Below are positions 26,495-40,338 of a stretch of DNA of 64,000 nucleotides, piece by piece. Numbering within the stretch: position 1 is the first letter of the stretch; every line of letters begins with the position of its first letter. The translations under genes were made by a program, and so were the position numbers. The notes under the pieces were generated by a model that was given only the letters and a program-made list of their open reading frames with translations, was not told where the DNA came from and did no database searches. This DNA comes from an uncultured Chiayiivirga sp. (GTDB lineage: Bacteria; Pseudomonadota; Gammaproteobacteria; Xanthomonadales; Xanthomonadaceae): assembly GCA_934525595.1 (NCBI GenBank), contig CAKSZJ010000015.1, positions 1-64,000 on the forward strand, read 5' to 3'.

Positions 26495-27387
26495 AGATGG
26501 GTGCCCTCGCGCAGCGCGCGGATGCGCTCCTCCAGCGGCGGGTGCGACATCATCAGCTTGCGCAGCCCGTGGCCGATGCCGCCGGAGATGCCGAAGGCGC
26601 GGATCTGATCCGGCAGGGTGTTCTGGCCCTGATTGCCGGCCAGGCGCTGCAGCGCGGCGATCATCTTCTCGCGCCCCGCCAGGCGCGCGCCGCCGACGTC
26701 GGCGCGGAACTCGCGCCAGCGGCTGAAAGACATGGCGATCATCGAGGCAAAGAGACCGAACACCATGTCCAGCACCGCCACGATGATGTAGTAGAAGAAG
26801 CTCGGACCGCCGTCGTGGTCGCGGTTGCCCGAGAGCATGGCGTCGATGCCGCGTCCCACGACCCGCGCGAGGAACAGGACGAAGGTGTTGAGCACGCCCT
26901 GGATCAGGGCCATCGTGACCATGTCGCCGTTGGCCACGTGGCTGACCTCGTGGGCCAGCACGGCTTCGGCCTCGTCCTTGTCCATCGCGCGCAGCAGGCC
27001 GGTGGACACCGCCACCAGCGCGCTGTTGCGGGTGGCGCCGGTGGCAAACGCGTTGACCTCGGGCGCGTCGTAGATCGCCACCTCGGGCATGCGGATGCCG
27101 GCCGCCTTGGCCTGCCGCTCCACGGTGTGGAACAGCCAGCGCTCCACCTCGTTGCGCGGCTGCGCGATGACCTGTGCGCCGGTGCTGCGCTTGGCCATGG
27201 TCTTTGACAGCAGCAGCGAAATCATCGCTCCGCCGAAGCCGAACAGCGCGGCGAACACCAGCAGTCCGCCGTCCTGGCCCAGTTGAATCCCGAAGCCCTT
27301 TTCCAGCACGCTCATCACGATGCCCAGCAGGACCAGGACCGCAAGGTTCGTGGCGAGAAAGAGCGCGATGCGTCGAACCATCATCAT
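26491..27387 (-). CDS. htpX: membrane-bound protease HtpX
   Basis: A 298-residue M48-family zinc metalloprotease that degrades misfolded inner-membrane proteins. Two N-terminal helices (about 5-25 and 38-58) precede the zinc motif HEVSH (in [16 protein letters not shown]), a pair of further hydrophobic segments, and the third ligand in [15 protein letters not shown]. The tail [14 protein letters not shown] is diagnostic for HtpX. Three successive ATGs (27387, 27384, 27381) are candidate starts; AAGGCAGG upstream favours the first or second. The gene converges with cca with a 4-base overlap. HtpX is commonly heat- or envelope-stress-induced, but no such promoter was recognised. Confidence 0.95.
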   Translation of the reverse strand: MMMVRRIALFLATNLAVLVLLGIVMSVLEKGFGIQLGQDGGLLVFAALFGFGGAMISLLLSKTMAKRSTGAQVIAQPRNEVERWLFHTVERQAKAAGIRMPEVAIYDAPEVNAFATGATRNSALVAVSTGLLRAMDKDEAEAVLAHEVSHVANGDMVTMALIQGVLNTFVLFLARVVGRGIDAMLSGNRDHDGGPSFFYYIIVAVLDMVFGLFASMIAMSFSRWREFRADVGGARLAGREKMIAALQRLAGNQGQNTLPDQIRAFGISGGIGHGLRKLMMSHPPLEERIRALREGTHL

Positions 27388-27453
27388 GAATGCCTGCCTT
27401 GTGGGAAGAGTGCCGGCGGACCGGCGCACAGTGGAACGTGGATGCCGTGGAAA

Positions 27454-28350
27454 ATGAAGCCGGCGCCCGCTGAATTCAAGCCCGGATCCTGCCGCGGCCG
27501 CTTCGCGCCCTCACCCACCGGGCCGCTGCACTTCGGCTCGCTGGCCGCCGCCTTCGGCAGCTTCCTGCGCGCCCGCGCGCAGGGCGGCCAGTGGCTGGTC
27601 CGGGTGGAGGACATCGACACCCCGCGCGTGGTGCCCGGCGCCGCGCAGCTGCAGCTCGATACGCTGCGCCACTTCGGGCTGGACTGGGACGGCGAGGTGC
27701 TGTGGCAGAGCCGGCGGCTGGAGGCGTATCGCGACGCGCTGGATCGGCTGCGCGCAGACAACCGGGTGTTCCCCTGCCGGTGCAGCCGCAGCGAACTGGC
27801 CGCCGCACCGCATCGCGCCTGCATCGGCACGCGCCGCCAGGGGCAGGCGGCCTGGCGGCTGCGCGTACCCGATCGTGACATCCTCTTTGTCGACGCGGTG
27901 CGCGGGCCGCAGCGCCAGAACCTGGCACAGGAGATCGGCGACGTGGTGCTCTGGCGCGCCGATGGCCTGGTCGCCTACCAGCTCGCCGTGGTGGTGGACG
28001 ACGCGGCGCAGGGAATCACCGAGGTCGTGCGCGGCGCCGACCTGCTCGACTCCACCGCCCGGCAGATCTTCCTGCAGGAAGCGCTCGGCCTGCCGACGCC
28101 CGCCTACGCCCACCTGCCGCTGGCGCTGGATGCCGATGGCTACAAGCTGGGCAAATCGCAGCAGGCGCTGGCGCTGGACGCATCGCGGCCGATGCCCGCG
28201 CTGCGCACCGCGTGGGCCTTTCTCGGGCAGCGGCCCGGGGCGCTGGACGACGCCGGGGATCTGCCGCGCCTGATCGACGCCGCCATCGCCGCATTCGACC
28301 TGACGCGCGTGCCGAAAACCGATCACCGCACTGCCGCGGCGCTGTCCTGA
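27454..28350 (+). CDS. gluQ: glutamyl-Q tRNA(Asp) synthetase
   Basis: A 298-residue truncated class I glutamyl-tRNA synthetase paralogue that attaches glutamate to queuosine in the tRNA(Asp) anticodon. It starts with [20 protein letters not shown], the HIGH-like site being LHFGSL. It has a zinc-binding Cys cluster ([18 protein letters not shown]), and the KMSKS-like loop is KLGKS. There is no anticodon-binding domain, which separates it from GltX. Two in-frame ATGs (27442 and 27454) are close; the second is chosen for GTGG just upstream, but the first is possible. The gene is divergent from htpX. Confidence 0.93.
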   Translation: MKPAPAEFKPGSCRGRFAPSPTGPLHFGSLAAAFGSFLRARAQGGQWLVRVEDIDTPRVVPGAAQLQLDTLRHFGLDWDGEVLWQSRRLEAYRDALDRLRADNRVFPCRCSRSELAAAPHRACIGTRRQGQAAWRLRVPDRDILFVDAVRGPQRQNLAQEIGDVVLWRADGLVAYQLAVVVDDAAQGITEVVRGADLLDSTARQIFLQEALGLPTPAYAHLPLALDADGYKLGKSQQALALDASRPMPALRTAWAFLGQRPGALDDAGDLPRLIDAAIAAFDLTRVPKTDHRTAAALS

Positions 28351-28447
28351 ACCCGTCGTTGCGGCGCGCAGGCGCCGAAACTGCGATACAGCGCCCGGAT
28401 TCAATCCGCGTTACTCTCCGCCCTTCTTTTTCCCACCCGCCGAGCCC

Positions 28448-30100
28448 ATGAGTCAGGATCAACGCGCCGAACGCCATCAGCATGCCGGAGAACTGTTTCG
28501 CAACAAGGACTATGTCGGCGCGCTGAAAATCCTCGACGAACTGATCGCCTCCTACCCCAGAGCCGCGCCGCTGCACGTTCACCGCAGCCGCTGCCTCACG
28601 GCGCTGGATCGGCCCGAGGAGGCGGCACAGGCGCTCGATGCGGCCCTCGCGCTCGCGCCCGATCACGTCCCCACGCTGCTGGCGCGCGTGGAAATGGCCG
28701 AGGAACACTACGAAGCGCTCGACACCCTGCCCCTGCTGCGCCGGGCCATCGCCCGCGAGCCGGAAAACGCCACGGCCCTGTTCCTCTTCGCCCGCACGGT
28801 GCTCGACGGCGCGACCGAAGCCGACGACCCGGGCACGATCGAGGAGGCGCTCGCCAGCCTGGATCTCAGCATCGCGCTCGATCCTCGGCGCGCCGAAGCC
28901 TGGGCCCGCCGCGGCCAGCACCACCATCTGCGCGCCCACGGCGCAGGCGACAGCACGGACTCTGTGCGCGATGCGCTGGGCATCAGCTACGACCGCAGGG
29001 CGCTGGAGCAGGCGCTTGAAGACCTCACCCGCGCGGCATCGCTGAAGGCCGACAACCAGTACGACCGGCTCTGCGCACGCATCGCCGCCCTGCTCGGGCA
29101 GCACGAACTCGCGGCCCGCCATATGGACCGGGTGCTCGAACGCATGGACGCCGATGCGCCCGCGCGCGCATTCGTGGAAGAGGAACGCGCGCGCTACGCC
29201 ATGGGCCCGGAGGGCGAACGCGAAGAGCTTGCGGAAATGCTCGAACACGCGGGCGATGTCGAAGGCGTGGAGCGCAGCCTTGCGGAAGATGCAAGCTACG
29301 CCCTGACCCACGCCACCGCCGAACTGGTGCGCCAGGGCGTGGATCTCCAGAGTGCGCTGGATGCGATGACCGGCGACGAGTCTCCGGACGACCTGCAGGC
29401 CACCCAGATCGCCTTCAGCCTCTACAGCATGGCGCACGAAGCCGATCCGGGCCTGGTCGAGGTGGATCCAGCCGGATTCCCCGCCTTCCAGCGCAAGCAC
29501 GCGGACCACTGCGAGGAGGCGCTCGCACCGCTCGGATACACCCGCCTGGCCTACGCCGAGGCGCGCGGCATCAGCGCCCAGCAGGGCCAGCGCACCCTGC
29601 TCGGCCTGTTCACCCATCCCGAATACGGCAGCGCCGCATCCTTCGCGCTCAAGCCCAAGTGGCCGGGGCTGATCGGCTTCGCCTTCTTGTTCCTGACCGG
29701 CCGGTGGAAGAGCGCGCGCATGCTCGAATGCGCCACGCGCTTCGACGACGACGTCTACATGAACAGTCGCGCTGCCGGACCGGATCCGTTCGATACCGAT
29801 GGCATACGCAACTTCGCCTTCGAGAAGCTTCCTCCCAAGGCCAGCCCGCACGACGTGGCCACGCGCCACGTCGAGCGCGTTCTCGAGCGCATCGGCGAAG
29901 GTCACGCCGTGGTGCCCGCCCATACCCTCGAAGACATCGAGGCGGGCTGGCGCGCGACCAGCGCGCTGAAGCGCGAGTACCGCCAGAGCATCGGCTACGC
30001 CACCGACGACGAGCTGCGCGCGCTCCTTGGCAAGCACTACGACGCACTGGCCGACCGGGTACGCGACCGGCTGCGGCGCCTGTCCGGACAAGACGCCTGA
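28448..30100 (+). CDS. TPR protein with unknown C-terminal domain
   Basis: A 550-residue soluble protein without a signal peptide. The N-terminal part (about 10-250) is made of tetratricopeptide-like helical repeats, with units such as AGELFRNKDYVGALKILDEL, PEEAAQALDAALALAPDHV and RRAEAWARRGQHHH, so protein-protein scaffolding is likely. The C-terminal 200 residues form a distinct domain. Its features are ADHCEEALAPLGYTRLAYAE, a Trp-rich patch (KPKWPGLIGFAFLFLTGRWK, about 400-420) and a DPFDTDGI loop. I do not recognise this domain. The gene is a single transcription unit between gluQ and aacS, with a pyrimidine-rich leader instead of a clear ribosome binding site. Confidence 0.75.
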   Translation: MSQDQRAERHQHAGELFRNKDYVGALKILDELIASYPRAAPLHVHRSRCLTALDRPEEAAQALDAALALAPDHVPTLLARVEMAEEHYEALDTLPLLRRAIAREPENATALFLFARTVLDGATEADDPGTIEEALASLDLSIALDPRRAEAWARRGQHHHLRAHGAGDSTDSVRDALGISYDRRALEQALEDLTRAASLKADNQYDRLCARIAALLGQHELAARHMDRVLERMDADAPARAFVEEERARYAMGPEGEREELAEMLEHAGDVEGVERSLAEDASYALTHATAELVRQGVDLQSALDAMTGDESPDDLQATQIAFSLYSMAHEADPGLVEVDPAGFPAFQRKHADHCEEALAPLGYTRLAYAEARGISAQQGQRTLLGLFTHPEYGSAASFALKPKWPGLIGFAFLFLTGRWKSARMLECATRFDDDVYMNSRAAGPDPFDTDGIRNFAFEKLPPKASPHDVATRHVERVLERIGEGHAVVPAHTLEDIEAGWRATSALKREYRQSIGYATDDELRALLGKHYDALADRVRDRLRRLSGQDA

Positions 30101-30196
30101 TCCCGCCACGCCGCGCGGGCGCCCTGTCCGGAAGGACACCTGCCGCATCGCGGGCGCGGCACTAGAATGCGGACAGCTCATTCACCGGTCCGCGTC

Positions 30197-32152
<1,956 letters not shown>

Positions 32153-32162
32153 CGGACCGGAG

Positions 32163-32217
32163 GCGGCTTCTTTTGCTTCTGATCGGGCGCCCCGCCATCA
32201 AGAACGAAAGAAGCCGC
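32163..32217. terminator. hairpin between convergent aacS and alaA
   Basis: An 11-bp perfect inverted repeat (32163-32173 with 32207-32217) encloses a 33-base loop that can itself pair imperfectly. The arms end in T- or A-runs (TTTT at 32171-32174, AAA at 32207-32209). It fills most of the 90 bases between the stop codons of the two convergent genes, so a bidirectional terminator is likely. Confidence 0.55.
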
Positions 32218-32242
32218 GCAGGCAATCAGCCGCCGCGCGCGC

Positions 32243-33499
32243 TCACCCTTCCGCCGCGCGCGCCAGCGCCGCCGGGCGGCCTTCCCAGCGCGCCAGCGCC
32301 GTCTCGATGCGCGCGAACACCTCGCGGATCTGCTCGGGCTGCGGCAGCAGCGTCACGCGGAAATGGTTGCGATAGGGCACGTTGAAGCTGGTGCCCGGCA
32401 CGATAAGCACGCCTTCGTGGGTGAGGAGATCGAGCGCGAAGCGGTGGTCGTCGAAGTCCGCAAGATCAGCGGCATCGACGCCGGGGAAGGCATACAGCGC
32501 CCCCTGGGGCGGGTGCAGGGTGAGGCGCGAGCTGGTCTCGCAGGCTTCGATCACCGCGCGCCGCGCCTCGTACAGGCGCCCGCCGGGCGCAGTGAGTGCG
32601 CTGATCGTGTCCGGGCCGGTGAGCGCCGCCAATGCGGCCCACTGCGCCGGCACGTTGGCGCACAGGCGCAGCGCGCCGAGCAGATCCAGCGCGTGGTGAT
32701 AGTCACCGCTGCGGATCGGATCGCCCGACAGCACGGCCCAGCCGGCGCGGTAGCCGCAGGCACGGTGCACCTTGGAAAGCCCGCCGAACGTCAGGCAGGG
32801 CGCATCACCGGCCAGCGGCGCCAGCGGCACGTACCGGGCATCGTCGTAGGTGATCTCATCGTAGATCTCGTCCACCATCAGCAGCAGGCGGTGGCGCTCG
32901 GCGATCTCGGCCAGCTGGCGCAGGGTATCGCGCGAATACACCGCGCCGGACGGATTGTTCGGGTTGATCAGCACCAGCGCGCGGGTGCGCGGAGTGACGA
33001 GCGCCTCGACCTGGTCGGGATCGGGCTGGAAGCCGTTTTCCGGCCGGCAGTCGTAGTACACCGGCACCCCGTCGTTGAGGATGGTGGCGGCGCTCCAGAG
33101 CGGATAATCCGGACTCGGCAGCAGCACCTCGTCGCCCGGGTTGAGCAGGGCACGCAGCGACATGTCGATCAGCTCGCTCACGCCATTGCCCATGAACACG
33201 TGCGCCGGCGTCACCCCGCGCGCGCCGCGTGCCGCGTGCCGCGCCGCGATCACCTCGCGAAGTTCCGGCAGGCCCTGCTGGTGGCAATAGGGATCGCTTT
33301 CGGCGATGTGCTCGGCGATGGCCTGCTGCAGGTGCTCGGGCGCGCGGAAACCGAAGGCGCCGGGATTGCCGATGTTGAGTTTGATGAGCTTGCGCCCCTG
33401 GGCCTCCATGTCACGCGCTCGCCGCGCCAGCTCACCGCGAATTTCGTAGCGGACCTGCGACAGGCGCTGGCGGGTGGCGATGGTGCGGGACTGGGACAT
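32243..33499 (-). CDS. alaA: alanine/glutamate-pyruvate aminotransferase, AlaA type
   Basis: A 418-residue class I/II PLP-dependent aminotransferase. Motifs include KLNIGNPGAFGF near residue 40, the NPNNPSGAVYS segment, DEIYDEITYD, and the PLP Lys in FGGLSKVHRACGYRAGW. The order and spacing, together with the N-terminal RGELARRARDMEAQG, match AlaA/AlaC-type enzymes that make alanine from pyruvate and glutamate. A C-terminal extension (RPAALARAAEG) is slightly longer than usual. The start at 33499 was kept because it aligns with the family start. The gene converges with aacS and diverges from the DUF924 gene. Confidence 0.9.
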   Translation of the reverse strand: MSQSRTIATRQRLSQVRYEIRGELARRARDMEAQGRKLIKLNIGNPGAFGFRAPEHLQQAIAEHIAESDPYCHQQGLPELREVIAARHAARGARGVTPAHVFMGNGVSELIDMSLRALLNPGDEVLLPSPDYPLWSAATILNDGVPVYYDCRPENGFQPDPDQVEALVTPRTRALVLINPNNPSGAVYSRDTLRQLAEIAERHRLLLMVDEIYDEITYDDARYVPLAPLAGDAPCLTFGGLSKVHRACGYRAGWAVLSGDPIRSGDYHHALDLLGALRLCANVPAQWAALAALTGPDTISALTAPGGRLYEARRAVIEACETSSRLTLHPPQGALYAFPGVDAADLADFDDHRFALDLLTHEGVLIVPGTSFNVPYRNHFRVTLLPQPEQIREVFARIETALARWEGRPAALARAAEG

Positions 33500-33702
33500 G
33501 GATGGACCGGAGGGCGGAAAAAGGGGAAGGTCGACGCCTCCAGACTAGCGGAGAAACGCGCGGGATGAGAGGCAATTCGCGGGCGATTCGCGGGCTGGAT
33601 GGGGCTTCACGGCGGACAATATCGCGCACCATGACGCATCGCAACAAAAAGCGCGCGAACACCCCATCGGCTACCCTCTCCGGCATTCCTTCGGAGACGC
33701 CC

Positions 33703-34248
33703 ATGTCCACCTTGCCCACCGCTTCCGAGATCGTCGACTTCTGGCGCCAGGCCGGCCCGCAGGCCTGGTTCAGCCGCGACGCCGCCTTCGACGATCGGCT
33801 GCGCGAGCATTTTCTCGCTGCCCACATGGCCGCCGCGCGGCGCGAGCTGGACGCCTGGATAGAGAGCGCCGAGGGCGCGCTGGCGCTGATGATCCTGCTC
33901 GACCAGTTCCCACGGAACTGCTTTCGCGGCACCGCGCACATGTTCGCCACCGATCAGCTGGCGCTGCGCCTGGCGCGCGCGGCGCTGGCGCGCGGACTGG
34001 ACCAGCAGGTTGAAGCCAGCCTGCGGCTGTTCTTCTATCTGCCCTTCGAGCACAGCGAAGACCTGGATGACCAGCGCATCGCGGTGGAGCGCTGTGCGCC
34101 GCTGGGCGATCCCTTCGACCGCTACGCGCAGATCCACCTGGACGTCATCGAACGCTTCGGCCGTTTCCCGCACCGCAACGCCGCGTTCGGGCGCGACACC
34201 ACGCCCGAGGAACAGGCGTTCCTGGACGCGGGAGGCTTCGCGGGCTGA
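33703..34248 (+). CDS. DUF924 family protein
   Basis: A 181-residue soluble protein of the DUF924 family (TPR-like alpha-helical fold, function unknown). Recognised by EIVDFWRQAGPQAWFSRDAAFD at the N-terminus, MILLDQFPRNCFRGTAHMFATD in the middle, RLFFYLPFEHSEDLDDQ, and FPHRNAAFGRDTTPEEQAFLDAGG at the end, all of which are conserved in the family. The start at 33703 is supported by GGAGA eight bases upstream; the open frame extends to 33502 without support. A TACCCT box at 33672-33677 could be its -10. It converges with tkt. Confidence 0.92.
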   Translation: MSTLPTASEIVDFWRQAGPQAWFSRDAAFDDRLREHFLAAHMAAARRELDAWIESAEGALALMILLDQFPRNCFRGTAHMFATDQLALRLARAALARGLDQQVEASLRLFFYLPFEHSEDLDDQRIAVERCAPLGDPFDRYAQIHLDVIERFGRFPHRNAAFGRDTTPEEQAFLDAGGFAG

Positions 34249-34330
34249 TTGCCGCCCTGCACTGTTGCCGCAGGCGCCTCGCAGGGCGCTTCCCGCCCCG
34301 ATATCGCAACCTGCATGACTAAGCGGCCGC

Positions 34331-36331
<2,001 letters not shown>

Positions 36332-36452
36332 GTCGGGCGGTACCTGGGGGATGAAAGAAAGTCGCGGGCGCGGCGCGCCGGGTGCGCATTGTCCCACCGC
36401 CGATTCGCGTTGTCGCGCCGCAAGCTGCGCGCGCCGCCGCCGCGCGAGGGCC

Positions 36453-37265
36453 CTATTCCACCCCGAAATGCCGCTGCAGGCGGTCGGCCAGTGCGGCGGC
36501 AGTGAGCTCTCCGACGTGGAGATCGCGCAGCACGCCGCGGCTGTCGTAGAACAGCGTGGTCGGCAGCACGCGGGCACCGGTGGCTTGCATGGTGCCGGAT
36601 TCGGAATCGAGCAGGACATCGGGCGTTTCCAGCCCGCTGCGGCGCAGGTAGTCCTCCACGAGCTCCGGCGGATCGCCCTGATTCACCAGCAGGAAGCGCA
36701 CCTGCGGCCAGCGCGTGCCGGCGCTGGCGAACATCGGCATCTCGCGCCGGCACGGCGGACACCAGGTGGCCCAGAGGTTGATCACGATCGGCCGCGGATC
36801 GGCGTCGGGGATGCGCACCAAAGCGCCGTCGCGCGCGTGCAGCGACAGCGCCGGCAGCGGAATCGAATCGCGCTGGTGCGCATCGAGCGAGGAAGCCGCC
36901 ACCCACCAGCCCGCCGCGCCGATGAGCAGGCCCGCGATGACCGGACCACGCAGCACCGGTGCGCGGCGGCTGCGCCACCAGGCCGTCGCCAGCGCCACCA
37001 GCAGCCCGCTCCACCAGGCAAAGCCCCCGTCACCGATGGCGATGATCGACGCCGGCGCGGCGGCATACTCGGGCCACCAGCGCAGCACATAGCCCAGCCT
37101 GGCGGCGAGCAGGCCCGCCAGCACGGCATCCAGCAGCGGCCCGCCGATGCCCGTGCTCTCGGCCAGCGCACGGCGGCGCGACAGGAGGTTGGCCGCGATC
37201 CAGGCCAGCAGCACGGCGGCGGCGGCGATGGCAACCCGCAGCGAGAACGGCCCGAACGAGGTCAC
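36453..37265 (-). CDS. Lgt-like membrane domain fused to TlpA thioredoxin
   Basis: A 270-residue membrane-anchored thiol-disulfide oxidoreductase. The C-terminal half (about 130-270) is a TlpA/ResA-type thioredoxin fold with active site CPPC in [15 protein letters not shown] and the cis-Pro in [12 protein letters not shown], facing the periplasm. The N-terminal half has three or four hydrophobic helices whose sequence resembles the start of prolipoprotein diacylglyceryl transferase (FGPFSLR at 4-10; [10 protein letters not shown](x)n-P-(x)[11 protein letters not shown] at about 53-89). The later Lgt catalytic region is absent, so it probably serves as an anchor only. A role in cytochrome c maturation or periplasmic thiol reduction is inferred. 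It starts 21 bases after the symporter stop. Confidence 0.85.
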   Translation of the reverse strand: MTSFGPFSLRVAIAAAAVLLAWIAANLLSRRRALAESTGIGGPLLDAVLAGLLAARLGYVLRWWPEYAAAPASIIAIGDGGFAWWSGLLVALATAWWRSRRAPVLRGPVIAGLLIGAAGWWVAASSLDAHQRDSIPLPALSLHARDGALVRIPDADPRPIVINLWATWCPPCRREMPMFASAGTRWPQVRFLLVNQGDPPELVEDYLRRSGLETPDVLLDSESGTMQATGARVLPTTLFYDSRGVLRDLHVGELTAAALADRLQRHFGVE

Positions 37266-37286
37266 GCGCGCACCCGGCCCAAAGCC

Positions 37287-38594
37287 TCAGGCAAGACGAT
37301 TGCCGTCCATGTCGACATGGATCGGCTCCTCGTCACTCTCCCCGCGCGACACCACCACGGCGGCCACAAGATCGCCGCTGACGTTGAGCGTGGTGCGGCA
37401 CATGTCCAGAAAGCGATCCACGCCCAGGATGATGCCGATACCCTCCGGCGGCACGCCCACCATGCCGCAGATCATCGCGATCACCGGCAGCGAGCCGGCC
37501 GGCACGCCCGCGGTGCCGATGCCGCCCAAGATGCACACCAGCATCACCACCATCTGCTGGGTGAGGCTCAGCTCCACGCCGAAGAACTGCGCCAGGAAAA
37601 GCACCGTGACGCCTTCGAACAGCGCGGTGCCGTTCTGGTTGGCGGTGGCTCCGATGGTCAGCACGAAGCGCGACACCTTGCGCGGCAGCTTCAGCTCTTC
37701 CTCGGCCACCTTCAGCGCGGTGGGCAGGGTGGCGTTGCTGGATGCGGTGGAGAACGCCATCACCATGGCTTCCTGGATGCCGCGGAAAAACACCCGCGGC
37801 GACATGCCGCCGGCCACGCGCAGCACCAGCGGGAAGACCACGAACTGGTGGATCGCCAGCGCACCGACCACGACGGCGACGTAGGCCCCCAGGCGCAGCA
37901 GGAGATCCCAGCCGAACAGCGCGGCGAGGTTGAACACCAGGCAGGCCACGGCCCAGGGCGCGAAGCGGATGACCAGATTGATCAGGGTCATCGCGATGTC
38001 GAACAGCCCTTGGACCACGCCCTTGACCCGCGCCGCGCCGGGCGTGTTGGTGAGCACCAGGCCGATGCCGAACATCAGTGCGAAGAACATCACCGCCAGG
38101 ATGTCGTTGGACGCCGCCGCGCGGAACACGTTGTCCGGCACGATCTGCACCAGGAGCTGCATGCCGCTGGCGCCGGTCCGTGCGCTGTCCACGATGCCCT
38201 GGGCGCGCCCCGCGCCTTCTTCCAGCAGCCTGCTGGCCAGCTCCGGATCAACGCCGCCGCCCGGATTGAACAGGTTGACCATCGCCATGCCCAGCGCCAC
38301 CGCGATGGACGATACGACCACCGTATAGGCCAGCGTCTTCCAGCCCACGCGCCCGAGCGAGCGGATGTCGCCCATTTCCGCCACGCCCATCACCAGCGCG
38401 GAGAACAGCAGGGGAATCACCAGCATGAACAGCAGGCGCAGGAAGACCTGGCCGACCGGCTGGGTGACGTAGGTCGTCAGCAGCTTGAGCCACTGCGCAT
38501 CGGCCGCGAGGAAGTGGACGATGAGGCCGCCGAAGAGACCGACGGCGAAACCGATCGCCATCTGGGTATGAAGCGGAACGTTCTTGCGTGCCAT
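37287..38594 (-). CDS. dicarboxylate/amino acid:cation symporter
   Basis: A 435-residue secondary transporter of the DAACS (GltP/DctA/GltPh) family in the inner membrane. Eight hydrophobic helices and two re-entrant loops are expected. The conserved serine-rich loop is present as AFSTASSNATLPTALKVAEE, and the cation/substrate motif as TIGATANQNGTALFEG (the family's 'GATxNMDGTA' with Gln for Met-Asp), then GTAGVPAGSLPVIAMI and RFLDMCRTTLNVSGD. The NQNGT variant occurs in a subset of the family and leaves the exact substrate open. The start at 38594 gives MARKNVPLHTQMAIGF. The gene lies 73 bases downstream of batD. Confidence 0.92.
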   Translation of the reverse strand: MARKNVPLHTQMAIGFAVGLFGGLIVHFLAADAQWLKLLTTYVTQPVGQVFLRLLFMLVIPLLFSALVMGVAEMGDIRSLGRVGWKTLAYTVVVSSIAVALGMAMVNLFNPGGGVDPELASRLLEEGAGRAQGIVDSARTGASGMQLLVQIVPDNVFRAAASNDILAVMFFALMFGIGLVLTNTPGAARVKGVVQGLFDIAMTLINLVIRFAPWAVACLVFNLAALFGWDLLLRLGAYVAVVVGALAIHQFVVFPLVLRVAGGMSPRVFFRGIQEAMVMAFSTASSNATLPTALKVAEEELKLPRKVSRFVLTIGATANQNGTALFEGVTVLFLAQFFGVELSLTQQMVVMLVCILGGIGTAGVPAGSLPVIAMICGMVGVPPEGIGIILGVDRFLDMCRTTLNVSGDLVAAVVVSRGESDEEPIHVDMDGNRLA

Positions 38595-38667
38595 GCGCGA
38601 GGGTTCGGGACGTGAAGGGACCGATGGTACACCAGCGCGTTTTCCGCCCAGCGGCGTAGGCTGCAGG

Positions 38668-40338
38668 TCAGCGTGGCGGATAGAGCGGCGGCAGCGCGGC
38701 AGCGTCCGGAGCTGTTTCGGCGGGGGCGCGCAGTCCGGGCGAGCGCGCGAACGCCGCACGCAAGCGTTCGGCCATGCCCTCCGCGCCTTCACCGCGATAC
38801 AGCGCGCGGTCCAGCGCCAGCACCGCGTCACGTGCATCGCCGTCCGCCAGGCGCGCGGCAAGGGATTCCAGATCGCGCGTGCCCGGCACGATGCGCAGCA
38901 GCGCGCGACGCGCGCCGGCAAGGTCTTCACGGGCCAGCGCATGCGCAAGCTCGGGACGCCAGGAGGTGGGCGCGCACGACGTTGCAGCCGGCGCCACAGG
39001 GTGGCCTTCGCGGCGCGCGCGCAGCCACCACAGCAGCAGGGTCAGGGCCCAGGCCAGCGCGAAGAAGACCGCCAGCACCTGCCACACCCACAGCAGACCC
39101 GGCAGAAGCGGCGTGTCGGCGGCGTGCGGCGTGCCCGCCGCCTGCGGCGTCGCGCGATTTTCCACAGGCGCGGCGAGCGAAGGCGATATCTCGATGCTGC
39201 GCGCAGGCAGGATGCTGCGCTGTGCACGGTCGTCACCCACGTTCCACCAGGCAATGCTGCGCTCGGGCAGCTCCAGCCGCCCTGCGCGCAGCGGCACGAT
39301 GGCGAACCTGCGGCTGCGCACGCCGATACGCGTCCCTTCCGCCTCGCGCGTCTCGCGGGTTTCCTGATCGGGATAGATCTCGGCACCGTCGATCGGCGGC
39401 AGGCTCAGCTCGGGCAGCTGATCGCTGGACAGGCCCTCGGCCTCCACGGTCAGGGTCAGTTCCAGCGCATCGCCCACGCGCGCCTGCGCGGGCAGGCTCG
39501 AGGACGTATCACTCAGACGCAGCGCGCGCGCCGGCAGCCAGGGCGAAGAAGCAGAAGAGGGCGCGGGGCGCACGTCGAGCGTTATCGTCTCGCTGCCGAC
39601 GCTGACCGGCGTTCCCTGGCTGAAGAAGCCGTTGCCCTGCCCGCCGCGCGCCAGCCGGCCACGGAAGGTGATCGCGGCCACGCTCAGCGTGCCGCTGCGC
39701 TCGGGCGTCAGCGCGTAGTGCCGTTCCACCACGTTGTAGGCACGGCCTTGGACGCCACGCGTGTACTGCACGTCCTGTCCGATGCGCTGCACCTGCAGGC
39801 CATCACCAGCGGGATCGGACAGGTCGCCGTTTTGCAGCGCCACCGCGTAGAACAGCCGCACCGTGTAGCCCACCTGCTGCTGCACGTAGGGCGCCAGGGT
39901 GTCGGCCTCCACCTCCAGGAAGACGTCATCGCCATTGGCCGCCGAACCGCGCGCCATGGGGCGGACGGTGAGCTGCAGCGGCGCGGTGCGTTCGCTGCCG
40001 ACGGGGATCGCGGGCAGTGCGATCGTGCCTTCGCGCAGCGGCTCGAGCGCGACGGCCCACAGGTTGGTGCGCGCCATCGCACCGTTGATGAGCTGGATCT
40101 GGGTATTGCTGGAGCGGCTGGTGATCCGGAAATCCGCGTCCAGCACGGAAAAGTCCGGCTCGCCGGTGCTGCCGCTCTCGACATTGAGCGTGACCGTTTC
40201 GCCCATGCTGACCGCGCTGCGGTCGAGCCAGGCGCGCACCTCGGCACGCACGCCCTGGGCGCACAGCGCGGTCGCGAGCAGCAGCAGCATCGCCAGCAGC
40301 CGCGGCAGTACCGCGAGCCCGGGCCTTTCACGAATCAT
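38668..40338 (-). CDS. batD: BatD family protein
   Basis: A 556-residue protein with a signal peptide (about 1-32), a large periplasmic beta-sandwich region with several Ig-like units, one membrane helix at about 420-445 (LLWVWQVLAVFFALAWALTL) and a cytoplasmic helical C-terminus. The N-terminal start VRAWLDRSAVSMGETVTLNV is the typical BatD 'v.a.ld...v..ge...l.v' pattern. BatD acts with the VWA proteins BatA/BatB and MoxR in a membrane complex linked to oxidative or envelope stress tolerance; the exact function is unsettled. The start overlaps the batB stop (ATGA). Confidence 0.88.
   Translation of the reverse strand: MIRERPGLAVLPRLLAMLLLLATALCAQGVRAEVRAWLDRSAVSMGETVTLNVESGSTGEPDFSVLDADFRITSRSSNTQIQLINGAMARTNLWAVALEPLREGTIALPAIPVGSERTAPLQLTVRPMARGSAANGDDVFLEVEADTLAPYVQQQVGYTVRLFYAVALQNGDLSDPAGDGLQVQRIGQDVQYTRGVQGRAYNVVERHYALTPERSGTLSVAAITFRGRLARGGQGNGFFSQGTPVSVGSETITLDVRPAPSSASSPWLPARALRLSDTSSSLPAQARVGDALELTLTVEAEGLSSDQLPELSLPPIDGAEIYPDQETRETREAEGTRIGVRSRRFAIVPLRAGRLELPERSIAWWNVGDDRAQRSILPARSIEISPSLAAPVENRATPQAAGTPHAADTPLLPGLLWVWQVLAVFFALAWALTLLLWWLRARREGHPVAPAATSCAPTSWRPELAHALAREDLAGARRALLRIVPGTRDLESLAARLADGDARDAVLALDRALYRGEGAEGMAERLRAAFARSPGLRAPAETAPDAAALPPLYPPR

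Noticed and set aside
34249..34330. Terminator between the DUF924 gene and tkt
   Set aside because: A 7-bp GCCCTGC/GCAGGGC repeat with a 20-base loop and no T-run is too weak to call.
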